Shown: positions 1 through 12,157, numbered from the stretch's first letter. The stretch: 28,958 nucleotides of DNA from Saccoglossus kowalevskii (GCF_000003605.2 NW_003149811.1:1-28958); one strand, 5' to 3'. Notes: a model not told the origin generated them from the sequence alone. Numbers and translations: made by a program.

Positions 1-18
1 CATATTGCGATGTTTCAG

Positions 19-2172
19 TGAGTTTGAAGTGAACGTTTTTTACCTAAAAGCTGACTTAATGATTCGTGCAGAGATTGAACAACTTTGCAAAAGTATTGAA
101 GAAATTCATCCAGGGGGTGTCGATGTTCTAGTAAACAATGCAGGTAAGGAACTAAGCAGGTGAGCAATAACGGGGATAACCGCAAAAATGACGCTGTAAT
201 TTTGATTTATACATGAAAAATCTAATGTATTACTTAAATGCTGATATCATTGTCATATACACGATTGACTTAAATTTGCGGGGCTGCTCCATCTAAACAT
301 ATGTGTCATGCAGAATAATATATGATGATATTATTGATTGAACCTGAAACACCACAACCACATAGATAACTCATGTGACTTATACAATGACGCTATGAAA
401 ATGCATTTTTTGTTTTTATTTAATTGTCAGGGCGGGGAGGGACAGCAGCGACTATAGAGCAATACCCTGTTGCAAATTGGGATGATGTGATCAAAGTCAA
501 TTTAACAGCACCATTTGATCTGATACGCCTGTCTATTGGGGAGATGAAAAAAAGAGGTATGTAAATTGCAATTGTTGTTTAAATCGTATGTCTCATGCTT
601 GTGAAACTTGCACTATAACGTAATTAAACAACATGTTAGCACTACTGCTATCAGATTACTGGGTTTGGTCTTGTGGCCACATTTCTGTTTTCTTCCTTTT
701 TCATAGGTCTCATCATCTAGGTTACAATCATTTATAATATGCACTGTACTTCTGAGATCATTTTATTTGTGTTACAATGTTAAATATATACAATACAATA
801 TCAACGCAATCTGATTTGTTACTGTTATTTTGATGTAGGCTATACGGTTACAACAACTCTGACACATTAAAAGTAAAATAAATTAAGTAAATAATTACAA
901 ATAATTGAGGAATCATATATGTGTTTATGCAGGTTGGGGCCGTATCATCAATATCTCCTCAATATTCGGTAAGAAAACTATCACGCTCTATCCGGCATAC
1001 GTCTGTTCAAAGCATGGTCTCAATGGATTAACAAAGGTATAACAAAATAAACAAATGCATTATATGTTTTCAATATAACATATAAAATAAATCTTAGGTT
1101 CATATTGTTTTGTTATCATAAATACAATATAATAAACAAACTGGAGTTTATTGAACTAATGTGCTAATTATGTTATTCATGTTGTATTTTATATACATTA
1201 TTGTGAAATACAACTGGGGTTGACACATTTATTTTCCAGACAGTTGCAAATGATACATTTGGCACTGGTGTGACATGTAACGCAATATGCCCAGCTGTTG
1301 TCGAAACTCAACGTGAGTCTATGTTTTACTAATAGTTTAGTTGGTAATGGAGCTGAATGTGTAGAATAAAATGGATCAATGATATTCAAAATATGGTTGT
1401 GAATGTATAACGAGCCACAGAAGTTGGCCACATGCCACTTTAGCTCTAAGATATAATCATGGTATAGATGTTTCTTTTAGAGCAGTGTAGTGGAGAATAA
1501 GTAAGTTGAGCGAATCATGAGGTAATTTGGCTAACATGTATGATTATGTTTTAGTTGCTATTGCAGAATTCAGACAATTGGCAGAAACAACGGGTCTCAC
1601 GTATGAGACAGTAACAGTAAGATAATTTATGTTAAAACAAATACAATATGGCAGTATAAATATTTTGAATTGCGTTGTCGAGCGTACAACAAGAATGTCA
1701 TTTCCAATATAATGGATAGCTGTTAATAAGTTCAATATCGCAATCGCATTTGTTTACTTATAAAAAATGATATGCTACATGTCTTAATTTGAACATTTCC
1801 TTTACAGAAACAATTCTTAGAGAAAACTAATCCAAATGGGCAGTTCATAAAATCAGAACAGGTAACCACTAATTTTAGAATATTGTGTGACGTATTTGAA
1901 AATTTCTGTGAAAAATAACATTGTCTTTCATGCAGTACTATGCCATGAATACTAATACTAAGAGGTGATATTCTCATCATATAGATTAAGTTCGCCATGA
2001 TATGCCATGTGTTTATAAGATATGTTCCATATGTGCGGCATTCCGCAATGCGTAACATTGTCTGTGCATCTTATTTTAGATTGCCGAACTTGCGGCTTTC
2101 CTGTGCTCTCCCTGTGCGGATCAAATGACTGGTGCCATTATTCCAATTGATGGGGGTAGCTGGGCGACATAG
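19..2172 (+). CDS. Short-chain dehydrogenase/reductase, PHB-dehydrogenase-like, copy A (5' partial)
   Basis: Seven exons, joined 19-143, 431-556, 933-1036, 1240-1312, 1555-1616, 1808-1861 and 2080-2172, give one open frame of about 211 residues ending in TAG; every intron is GT-AG. Exon 1 with the Rossmann glycine motif lies before the window. In order I see the NNAG motif ending exon 2, the VN of the catalytic Asn region in exon 3, INISS with the catalytic Ser and AYVCSK (YxxxK) in exon 4, NAICPAVVET in exon 5 and the C-terminal DGGSWAT. This order and spacing resemble bacterial-type D-3-hydroxybutyrate dehydrogenases, NAD(P)-dependent soluble oxidoreductases. The positions that bind the substrate carboxylate in characterised enzymes (Ser+2 His, Ser+10 Lys, as I recall them) are Phe and Tyr here, so the substrate is uncertain. 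Copy B lies convergent at 6147-8893. AATAAA follows the stop by about 100 bp. Confidence 0.9.
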
Positions 2173-2177
2173 CTATT

Positions 2178-2209
2178 TAGCATTTGTATATATTAGCATT
2201 TGTATATAT
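2178..2209. repeat. 16-bp tandem duplication in 3' UTR of SDR copy A
   Basis: The 16-bp unit TAGCATTTGTATATAT occurs twice in a row just after the stop codon. The matching 3' flank of copy B carries it once, so the extra copy arose after the gene duplication. Confidence 0.85.
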
Positions 2210-2270
2210 TAAGCTTCTGGAAGTAATTTTTGACAAACTTGTCGTATATCAACGTTGTCATCAGTGAATG

Positions 2271-2276
2271 AATAAA
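2271..2276 (+). promoter_or_regulatory. Candidate poly(A) signal AATAAA for SDR copy A
   Basis: A canonical AATAAA hexamer lies about 100 bp after the TAG of copy A, a normal 3' UTR distance. The cleavage site is not determined. Copy B has only the weaker ATTAAA (complement of 6080-6085) at a comparable place. Confidence 0.5.
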
Positions 2277-2303
2277 CTGAATGTAAATAACCACGAAGTG
2301 TTT

Positions 2304-2710
2304 TCAATTCTTCCTCCACTGCACTAATTTGAAAAACAACATCGGGTGTTTGTTCGACTCATTGGACAAGTTTTTCAGCTGTTCTTCTAACTCTCTTTCT
2401 CTTCTGGTCCCATATTCTACATCTTTTTTCCAAGATATCAATTGCAAATTGAAATTCTGTCCAAAATACTCCCTGTTATTGGTGGATTCATAAGTCATAC
2501 AAATCTGCATTCCAGAGACACGTGTGAAAGCAGTTTTTTAGTGTCCCCTTTGTTCAGAACAACACTATTTATTTTTCTAACTGTTTTCATATCCCGGTTA
2601 TATGCAGAAATTAACTGTGCTCCAGCATTCAACATCATAGGAACCAATTCATCACCTTTCTTAGAATTATTTCTTCTCTGTGATGGATTTTGAACTGTTG
2701 TTTCCAATAC
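2304..2710 (-). pseudogene. Unrecognised broken coding-like segment
   Basis: Read on the minus strand, a possible acceptor (CTCTCTAG) at about 2711 is followed by a frame of about 70 codons, rich in Lys, Arg, Asn and Leu, that ends in TGA near 2495. An overlapping second frame then continues for about 68 codons and contains a charged, helix-like stretch (EYGTRRERELEEQLKNL). The composition looks protein-like and the switch between frames suggests a frameshift, so a degraded exon is the simplest reading. I do not recognise the family. It may instead be chance open frames in AT-rich DNA. Confidence 0.25.
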
Positions 2711-3988
2711 CTAGAGAGACAACAGGCATCTGTTTGTCTCAGTATTGACTGATCTTTGATTGAACATAGTCCAGCTATTTCTCTTTGAATTCCCCCTACA
2801 AACCCATACTAAGTAGCTGTCTTGAAATAGATTCTACATTTCCAAAAGCCAAATGTTTAGCAAGCACAACTAGATGTGAAAGAATAGCGTAGCTACGTGT
2901 TCCACAAATAGGGTATGAACCTAGACATAGATTATAAAATAGGTATTAGATGAATACATCTTAATTGGGGTTAAAATTAATGTTTTTTCATGTTGTATAT
3001 TCATGAAAAATTAATTGTTAAAATTGACTTTTAAAAAAACCTTGCTTGTCCTCCAGCGAATAAATGAAGACTAATTTCAATAGTAATATTTAAAATATTA
3101 GATTAACCCAGTTGTGACGATTTTTTTCAGTGAGATGACAATAATAATAAAAAAATGTTTAAACAAAAGATAGATATGGTAGGCTGATTTTTTCACTGCA
3201 AAACAAAATGGAAAAAAATGCCACAGCTGGACCATTCTATTAAAATACCTGTCACTAATTATTAGTATTAGATTACTTTAGTGCAATGACCATTAATTAC
3301 CATAAATGTATATACAAATATAAATTATATGTATGGGTTCTAACAAAATTTGTAAAAAAATAACATCACGTGACATGAATGAAAGGAATTATCAGGGAGG
3401 TGATCAGCTAAAAAAATGTTAATATCATAAATATTTAAATAGTAATAAGCCTGCAGATTTTTTAAATAAAAACTTACCAAAACATCTTCGCCAGCTGTTA
3501 GATTACTTATCTGAGTGCCAACATCATTCTTTAGCACATGATTTGGATTAAAACAAAGCCCTTTTCTTGCTGTTCTGTGTCACTTCCTTGCTTTAACGTT
3601 TGTAAACATCTACATTTTTCGATCTATAATTATAGACATTGTTTTTGTGAACTTTATCTGTGTGGTCGTCGGCGCTAAGGTTCGCATCGGCTCTATACTC
3701 GTGACCGGTATCGCAATTAACTCAACTTTCTATAAAACTACGATGTCTACATGCGGTGTCTACATGTCACTAACGGCTAATAAACTAACCTAATAAAAAC
3801 TACTGTCTGTGGTGGTTTCTCGTTTACCCTACATTTCGCAAAACTGTTTTTTTTTACAATTTTAGTATTATTATTATTATTTTTTAACTGGGCCAGTCTA
3901 AACATGCTCAATCACATGACCGGTTATGATATATATGTCCACTTGTTCAATTCATGCAGTGTATACACCAACATACATTTTCTAATGT
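2711..3988. other. AT-rich intergenic stretch, no gene seen
   Basis: No reading frame with recognisable protein features or splice structure. It holds homopolymer runs and a short TTA/ATT microsatellite near 3866-3881. The only compositional change is a slightly more CpG-containing patch around 3665-3790. Confidence 0.5.
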
Positions 3989-4172
3989 GGTGGCCAGTCG
4001 TTTCCTTCTTAACCCTTAGTTTCGTAGCTTTGACAATAAAAGACAATGTCCCTCAAAAACGTCTACATATGTACCAGAGACAGTGGGATTTTGACTGAAT
4101 TGAAACATTTACATCTCATTGGTAGGCCTTTAAATCAGCAATAAAAATCATCATATAAAAGAAGTCTGACTC
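3989..4172 (-). repeat. Inverted copy (R3) of dispersed repeat family R
   Basis: The reverse complement of this segment matches about 17911-18093 over its length with scattered differences. Shared landmarks include AGACTTCTTTTAT, TTATTGCTGATT, CATATGTAGAC, GACATTGTCTTTT, CTAAGGGTT/TTAAGGGTT and AACGACTGGCC. Weaker similarity continues to about 4290. No coding potential is evident. This shows the 16.5 kb and 18 kb copies belong to a dispersed family and are not only a local duplication. Confidence 0.7.
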
Positions 4173-4299
4173 TGTTCTCTTTCCATGTTTTCAGATATTG
4201 TGCCCATTGTCATAGAAGTGTTGTTGCTATTAGCATGCATAAGTGCCATAAAATCAAGTGTTTATCGTCCTTTCAGGACCAATTGTTTTAATTAATATT

Positions 4300-6146
4300 T
4301 GTTGTCTACTGCATTTCATGTCATGTGTTACCCTTACAAATATGTCCGTATAAAAACACCTATTCCCACTACATTAAAAAGTACATTATGCATACTGTGT
4401 AGTTAGGCGTTGTCTAGCAAAGAGTGTAGTGTCATTAAAACACTCAGGTAACACCACAGAAAACAGTTATATTGTCAGACATCAACTACTTCAGAATCAG
4501 CCAGAGAAAGATAGATATATAGATATTTACAGTAGTCGTAATTAATTCAAAATAACAAACTCTGTACACTTATATATTTCATTATGTCACTCTTTCTTAA
4601 AATTGCAGTAAGTGTGTGAATATTAAAACTGGCACATTTCCTGTCATTTGACACATTTGACACTAAATATGTCATGAAAGGTCATAATGCGCTAATCCAA
4701 ATCTCCAGTTTATTTCATCAGCTGCAGTCGAATTGTATCAAAATATGTCGGCGTGCCCATTTGGCTCAAAGCATTATTCCAATCTTTATAACAGTTTTGA
4801 ATATTCTATATTTGTCTATATTTGTTGGCGGCTCCTCCAACTGACAAAAAGTTTGACTTCGCCGATGTTTGGATTAGTAAATAACATTTTTTTGTATCCA
4901 CATTGTATATTTTAGGTTATTCTATTTGAAGTCGCATATCTCCTCGCGGTCTTTTGCCCGATTGCGATAAGGTACACATCGACATTTGCATTACTTTTTA
5001 CAACATTGTTATAAGTATAATTAATTGTTGAAGATTCATTATACCTATTTATATATCTAACCACTGTGATGGCGTACTGGTATAATTTACAAAGTTTAGT
5101 CTGCATATGAGATGATATAATAACATCACATAAAAGTGTTTAACATCACAGAAAAGTGTTAAGAGGGTGCACACCAGATAATATGTTGTACATTTTTAAT
5201 CAAATGCTGTCTTGTTTGCAGTATGGCTGGGGTTAAAATGACGTCAATGATAGTACATACCCAAGCATTTAACAGACTTGGTTTATTTTGTCTATGAAAT
5301 AGTTATTATAATTCCCATTTAGAAGAACAGTGTTTGCGCCATGTAGTTGATGTCGATAAGAGATGATTGTTCCATTTGAAAGTATAATTTATTCCACGAG
5401 ACACAAGACCCCTTCTATATACAAGTTATCAATCATTGTCATTTAATATAATGTGACGCATCTCACATCATTTCATTAAATAAGGAAGTGTCGATGCTCC
5501 TCGAATTCACGCATAGGAAAATAGAAGATTACAATTTTGCAGCACACTGGAATGTGCGTGTGATATTGTCATTTGAAACTTAAATAATATGATAAATTTA
5601 TTTTTAACAATTCTATTCAATTACAAAACTCGATAATCCCAGTAAACTGCGTCATAAATGCATTGTTATGAGCTTTTCAAAGTGACTAATTCTAAGATCC
5701 ATCATACATATGTTACACAGGTCAATCATCTCAATAAATACCATTTTGTTCACTACCCAAAATATGTATTTTTTCTATGCCATTATATTTATGTATATAG
5801 TTGCCGAACTGTATGTACAGATGTGAGCTTTATGTTGTTATACTTCTGTGTTAACAATGGAGTAGAATATAAAAGGCACGTCAATCATCTATGAATGTGG
5901 ATACCAGTCTTAGTGACCAAAACCTGCTTATTAATAAATATGTTTTATGATTATGATTCTGTGATATGTTTTGTCTTTCCTATCGCACACCCCTGTTGAA
6001 ATGGATTACTTTAATCAATCAAACCCTCAGTCTTGTTAGATGGGCAGGTAAACGTCAACCTGCCATTAAGACAAAATCGTTTAATAAAAATACAGTTTGT
6101 TGAAAATCCATTTTACAAGCTTATTATATATACAAATGCTAAATTA
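4300..6146. other. AT-rich intergenic stretch, no gene seen
   Basis: Between the repeat copy and the 3' end of SDR copy B I see only short open frames without protein-like composition. The one clear structure is a 20-bp tandem duplication at 5121-5160. Confidence 0.5.
5121..5160. repeat. 20-bp tandem duplication
   Basis: Two adjacent 20-bp copies (TAACATCACA followed by T or G and AAAAGTGTT) differ at one base. No function is apparent. Confidence 0.85.
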
Positions 6147-8893
6147 CTATGTCGCCCAGCTACCCCCATCAATAGGAATAATGGCACCAGTCATTTGATC
6201 CGCACAGGGGGAGCACAGAAAAACTGCAAGTTCGGCAATCTGTAAATACGGTATACAAACAATGTTATATATAGTGGAATGTTCAAAATATGGAATGTAC
6301 TCTATAAACATACGGCATACATGGTTAACTTATCTATATGATCCATTCGAATTGTCTGCCTTTTGGTTTAAGTTAATATCACCGGGCATCATGGCATAAT
6401 CCTGCTTGAAGAACAGTATAATTGGTATCCATTGGACTATAAAATGAGGTTCATCCACACAGAATTAAGACAACATTTAATATTCAATGGTTACCTGTTC
6501 ATGTTTTATGTACTGCCCATTTGGATTGGTTTTCTCTAAGATTTGTTTCTGTGAAAACAATTTTCAAATACATGTAGCATATAATATTGATAAGTAAACA
6601 AATGCGGTTGCGATATTGAATTGTTTTACAGTACGTAGTAAACCATAACTGAGAGATTTCAATAGCATACATGTTGTATATTCCACAACACAATTTAACA
6701 TGTTCTAAATGCCAGTTGTTTTTTATATTGTATTCATTATAGCATAACTTATCTTACTGATACTGCATCATACGTTAGACCCATTGTTTCTGCCCGTTGT
6801 TTGATCGCTGCAATAACAACTAAAACATAAGCATACATTTTGAAATGTTAGGCAAATTGCTTCACGCGTCGCTGGACATACTCTCTAATGCATCCCTACA
6901 TTTCTCATATAGAGAAACATGTATATGTGTTAGTGCTAGTGTGGCTTGTTATACATTCACAACCCAAATGCCATTGATACATTTTAGAACTAAACTATTA
7001 TAAAATATTCACTCACTTTGAGTCTCGACAGCAGCTGGGCATATAGCATTACATGTCGCACCAGTGCCAAATGTATCGTTTGCAACTGTCTAGAAAAAAT
7101 ATGTGTAATTGAATATAAACCAGTTTTGTTTCAAAATAACGTATATAACATGAGTCACATTACAAGCACATTGGCAACACTAACTCCATGTCAGTTGTTT
7201 TATCACCTATTTTTCAAGTTTTTATTAGAATGACATAAACAGAAGATTTATTTCAAATCCTATATTGTGTAAAATATAGTGCAGTCTCGAATTTGATGTA
7301 CCTTTGTTAATCCATTGAGACCATGCTTCGCACAGACATATCTGGATGGGTCGTGACAGTTTTTTTTACTGTATATTGAAGGGATATTGATGATACGGCC
7401 CCAACCTACATAAAAACATATATTACTCGTTTATGTATTTTGTATTTATTGTTTACTTTCATTTGCTGTTTCTTGTGTCTGTTGTATCCATGCTAGTAAT
7501 ACAAAAATACAAGTAATAAATCATAATGCATTGATACTAATATTAACTGATACTAATTAACATTATAAAATAACAAAAATGATATAATGAAGGCCGGTTT
7601 TATGAGTGCGACCTGGATTATGGGACTTTGAAAAAAGAAGAAAAGTGAAATGAGGCCAACACTAAATTCTGTAATCTGGTGATTAAATTCACAGAAGGCA
7701 GTACTTCTAACATGTTGTTCAGTAATGTTTTGTAATTTCAACAGGCAAGAGCCACGCGCTCTAAACAACAATTCATATACAATTGACATGCCTCTTTTTT
7801 TCATGTCTCCAATAGTTAGACGTATCAGGTCAAATGGTGCTGTTAAATTGACTTTAATCACATCATCCCAAATTACAACAGAATAATCCTCCATAGCTCC
7901 CGGCATCCCTGGCCAACCTAATTATCAAATAAAACACAACATATGTATTTACAGACTTTCTGTTTTCATCGTGTAAGCTGTTCGAATAAATGTCAATACA
8001 AGTCCAAGATATTGTTATATATCGTCTAGTGTTGTCTCAGGCAGATATGTAGTTTCATATTTTTCACATATATATTTTACTTGTATAAAGACAAGATAAT
8101 TTATGCATTTAGTGACCAGTTTAGCCAGTAATGTTTATGTCCATTTGATTACTATTGGCAAATTCAAATAATATTCATGATATATGCCAACGTCATAGCC
8201 TCATTAACAACATTAGCATAAATTCCCTTGCACATATTTTTAGTAGTAGTAGTAATCCCGCAAAGTTGAGCAGTACTCGTTATATATAATATCAAAACAT
8301 TATTAATCAAGTAAATGATCAAGATTATATCAGCATTTGAGTAAAACATTATTCTTATCAAATGTAAAAAGCTATACTACAGCTCAATGTTGTGGTTACC
8401 TCGTTATTGCTCTGCTTGCTTACCTTCTTACTTATTTTCTTACCTGCATTGTTGACTAGAACATCGACACCCCCTGGATGAATTTCTTCAATACGTTTGC
8501 AAAGTTGTTCAATCTCTGCCCGAATCATTAAGTCAGCTTTTAGGTAAAAAGCGTTCACTTCGAACTCCCTTGATACCATTTCAGGAGCATGCAAAAGTAA
8601 TACGTATTTGCAATCGTGATTGTTATGACCATAATTAACGATACATAAAAAAACAATAATGAAGAACATATCTTCCCAGTCATCAAATGTGACTGCTTGT
8701 AGTGATAAAAATGTGTGAGAGCATATTACTTTTCTATGTCTTTTCTGAGAGAAGTTATTTCATCCTCATCTCGTCTTCCATGTAGAATAATATCGTATCC
8801 GTCTCTCGCTAACGTTTTTGCAATTGCGCAACCAATACCTTCCTTTGATGTTGAACCGGTGATTAAAGCCATTTTTCTTTCACTACAAGCCAT
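6147..8893 (-). CDS. Short-chain dehydrogenase/reductase, PHB-dehydrogenase-like, copy B (complete)
   Basis: Eight minus-strand exons, 8730-8893, 8444-8568, 7792-7917, 7302-7405, 7017-7089, 6758-6819, 6495-6548 and 6147-6239, give 801 bp, 266 aa, without an internal stop. The start at 8893 has an AAAAAATGG context; Met8 is an alternative. Residues 12-21 form a Rossmann loop TGSTSKEGIG, two residues longer than classical TGxxxGIG. HGRR (38-41) after strand 2 suggests NADP(H). NNAG is 94-97, and the catalytic tetrad is Asn120, Ser148, Tyr161, Lys165. The C-terminus IPIDGGSWAT equals copy A. Exon lengths and phases match copy A exactly. Oddities: intron 3 begins GC instead of GT, residues 154-160 come from a compensated frameshift, and 98-112 diverge strongly. 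It may be functional and diverging, or in early decay. Likely a soluble oxidoreductase; substrate unknown. Confidence 0.88.
7790..7791 (-). promoter_or_regulatory. Non-canonical GC splice donor, intron 3 of SDR copy B
   Basis: The exon 3 boundary reads AGAG|GCATGT in copy B and AGAG|GTATGT in copy A. All flanking bases and the acceptor of the next exon are conserved, so a GC-AG intron is the natural reading. Without splicing here the frame runs on about 60 codons into the intron before a stop. Confidence 0.75.
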
Positions 8894-11384
8894 TTTTTAA
8901 AGTTGTGAGCTGCAATATCGTAAACCAATAAATATCTAAGATATTTTTGCAATGTGATCGAATATCTAATGGAAAAGATTTGTGTTGCGCCCGAGAAAAG
9001 ATTATACGAATAAACCTTTATTGCTGCAACCAAAGTAAGATTATACGAACATTCCACTGTTGTTGCACCCAGCATACGATGATATTGCACTGTTACATTA
9101 CTGCATCACAAAATTAAATGCCCCTATTGTATTCAATATAATTATATATTTACAGATTATAAATTAGAATGTAATATAAATAATGTTATTAAAGTCAGGT
9201 TCGCTTGTTTTACATACTCTGAAACAACAAATTCTCATTCATATCTAAACGACTTAACTTGCCTCAATTCATAACATGCTTGTAGTAACAATCGAACTAA
9301 TACGACCTATTACACAATTAAACTCTGTTCGCTATGAGTTTACACAAAAAAATACATGTTAAGCAAATCAAGTATTGAACAGTTTGTCCCTTTTTTGATA
9401 TGTGTCTAACTTTATTAATAAGATTGGGTAGCACCATCGTGAGCAAAATGTATGTATCGCGCAGAAGCCTATTGCTTTTTCTGATAATTAGGATTTCAAG
9501 GCTTAAAAGCCTATTTATATCTTTATTTTACTTCTTGAGGATGGAGGTGTGTTGAATTGCTTTTGCAATTTGCTACTTTTACTGATATCGTGTTTATGTT
9601 TTAACTTCTTTCTGCAAAGGTATTTATGCTTGTCCTGCAAACAGTCATTGTCCAGTTGTTCTATTATTATGCAGCTTCGCAAATGAACATGTCAATGATT
9701 ATTTGTAAGAACAATCAAGCATTAGTAGATGAAATAAGCCTGACAGTTGCACTAACCATCAAAAACACATAAATGATGCAAGCAAAGAGACACCAACAAC
9801 GACATTTCTCCTAGCAAATTAGGATTGATTCAGTACCTGATGAAGTGAGACCAAATCAATCACGGCAAAGCAATTCGAAAACCAGCATAGCACAGATTCT
9901 ATTCATTGCCCTTACAGAAATAAACCAAGAGTTGCCTGACAACATTCCATTACATGTTAGCTTTACCTTACTATTTAATGACAATGAATCAATCAATCTA
10001 TGTGTTCTAACATATCAAACTTGTCACAATTGAGCGAATCCCGTATTAAGAAACAGCCCACACCTACAAATTCCGCTAAAACTCAATCCATCATTAAATA
10101 TTCAAAGACAGTCATCGAGCGATCTAGTGATTTCTCATCCGATCCATACATATGCATCTGTCGATCACTTTGAATGAAAACAACATTTCACGGAGTGAGA
10201 CAATGACACAACCAATACAAAATTACACAACCAATATCAAATTATTTATGCCAGAAATCTCATTTGCATACTGACTTTCAAACGTAAGCATCGATATCAG
10301 ACTGGACCAGATCCAGCGAGTGCCAATATTCAGCAAACAACTGTAGTCAAAACTGATTGACAGTGGGCCTATTTCCATAGTAATAACAAATTTCAATTAC
10401 ACGTGGCGAATTTATGTTTCTAAAAACTAGAATCCCTCTCACTACTATTGGTGGCGGTAAAAATTCCACGGTTCGGCGGACATCGTGAATTGACAGAAAT
10501 TGGCGAATTACTTAAAATATACTCTTCAAAAAAAGGAATTTTTCAACTTCCCTACTAGCACAGTCTACCCTGTAAAAAATAATTTACCAAAGTCACGTAG
10601 TTTGGCTTGCCTCGTTGTTTTTTTGTTTGTTTGTTTTTTTTTTGGGGGGGGGGAATTAAAAGTAGCTATTTTCGATTTGAATTTTGTTTTGCATTTTATT
10701 TGCTTATTTGTTAAAACTTAAGTTTCTCTTTACAATACTAAGCCGTTCTAGGAAATATTTGTGATTGGTTTATTACATTATTTTTATATTGTGGAACGAA
10801 GTGTGGAGGTTTTTTAAGAACAAATAGTAGTTGACAATCAATACATAACATTGATCTATTATAGTCACACATCGGTGGGATAAAGCCCTGAAACTACGTA
10901 GTTCCCATGGAAACGACAAATGTTCAGGATCTGAACAAAGATCCATTCCAGATCTTCTAATTGAACTGATTGTTTTTTTTTTAATATTTGTCTTAATAAT
11001 CGCACAGGTTATAGCTGCATATCATCTTGAATTTATTAAATATCAATATTACGGGATACCTAATGTTATTATGTCACAGCTCCCCAATAGTGAATTTTGC
11101 ATTTAGCATAATTTAACAGGAACAAGTTTTGGATAACCCAAATATGCAAAATTTGAATCACTACTGAAAGTGGAATACACATAATGCAAATAATATGTAT
11201 ATTTTGCAAAAATATGCATAAAACATGAGCAATTTGGTTTTAAAACAACAATGTAAATGTAACAACAATGCTTCGCACATTAATAACATAACTCCAGCAT
11301 GTGACATATATTCGAATCAAGTCACATTTCACAAACAGACAATTTTTGTCAAGGGTTTTGAAGACTTGATTCAATCCACCGTTG

Positions 11385-11430
11385 AGGGCGCGTCTCGGCG
11401 AAATCGGATTTTGAGTTTGTGTGTTCCAAC
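11385..11430. repeat. Short dispersed direct repeat, copy 1
   Basis: About 45 bp similar to 12158-12201, sharing GATTTTGAGTTTGTGTG, then T or C, then TCCAAC, preceded by a GCGTCT...GAAATC stretch. It may be a fragment of a larger interspersed element. Confidence 0.6.
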
Positions 11431-12157
11431 ATGACCTCGAGTTCGACCGACGTGAAACAAAATTATTTGGTGTTGCCCAACTCTTTCTTTTCCACGTATA
11501 GCAGTCAGACATGATATGAGACCCTGTTTTTTACAAAATTTGCAAGTAGAGCATAGGATCAGGAAAACTATTTTCCGACTATAAAACCCCAAAATATTAA
11601 CTGGTTTTATTATTGTCCCTTACTGTATACTTCTACCATTATATTCACTACTGGCGTTTATTTCCATAAAAGTTAGACTTGTGAGTCAAAGGGTAGTCGT
11701 CAGCAATGGCAGCTACCCTCTGTAAAGTATCTTGCTCATCTAATTACGTTTTAATATTATCTCGGACGCGATTTTAAACTCCTCTACCATTATTGACTGT
11801 TTTAGTTTTTCAAAAGTGTAATTCGCCCCTTTCGAATTGACCAACGACAGGGTGTTTGCACGTTGTAAATATATAAAGTTTAATTATGAATTTTGCTAAT
11901 TTTACAGCACCCGGACGAACCCTAAACATTTTCCTGTCACGACCGGATACTAGGAAGCAACGTGTGTTACCCCCAATGACAGAAAATGACAAGAATCGAC
12001 ATAAAAATATAAATATGAATATGATGAATGTACACATTAACCCACACAATCAGAAATGTGCATATTATATAACCGTCATTCACGCCGTATTCAATTCATT
12101 ACAGACTAAGGTCAAGCATTCAGAACATCCATGAATATATTATATTGACACTAGACT

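Noticed and set aside
9845-10033. 62-codon open frame (+), faintly reminiscent of a receptor ligand-binding segment
   Set aside because: It begins at GTG, has a stop a few codons before its acceptor-like TTAG, and shows no solid motif or neighbouring exon.
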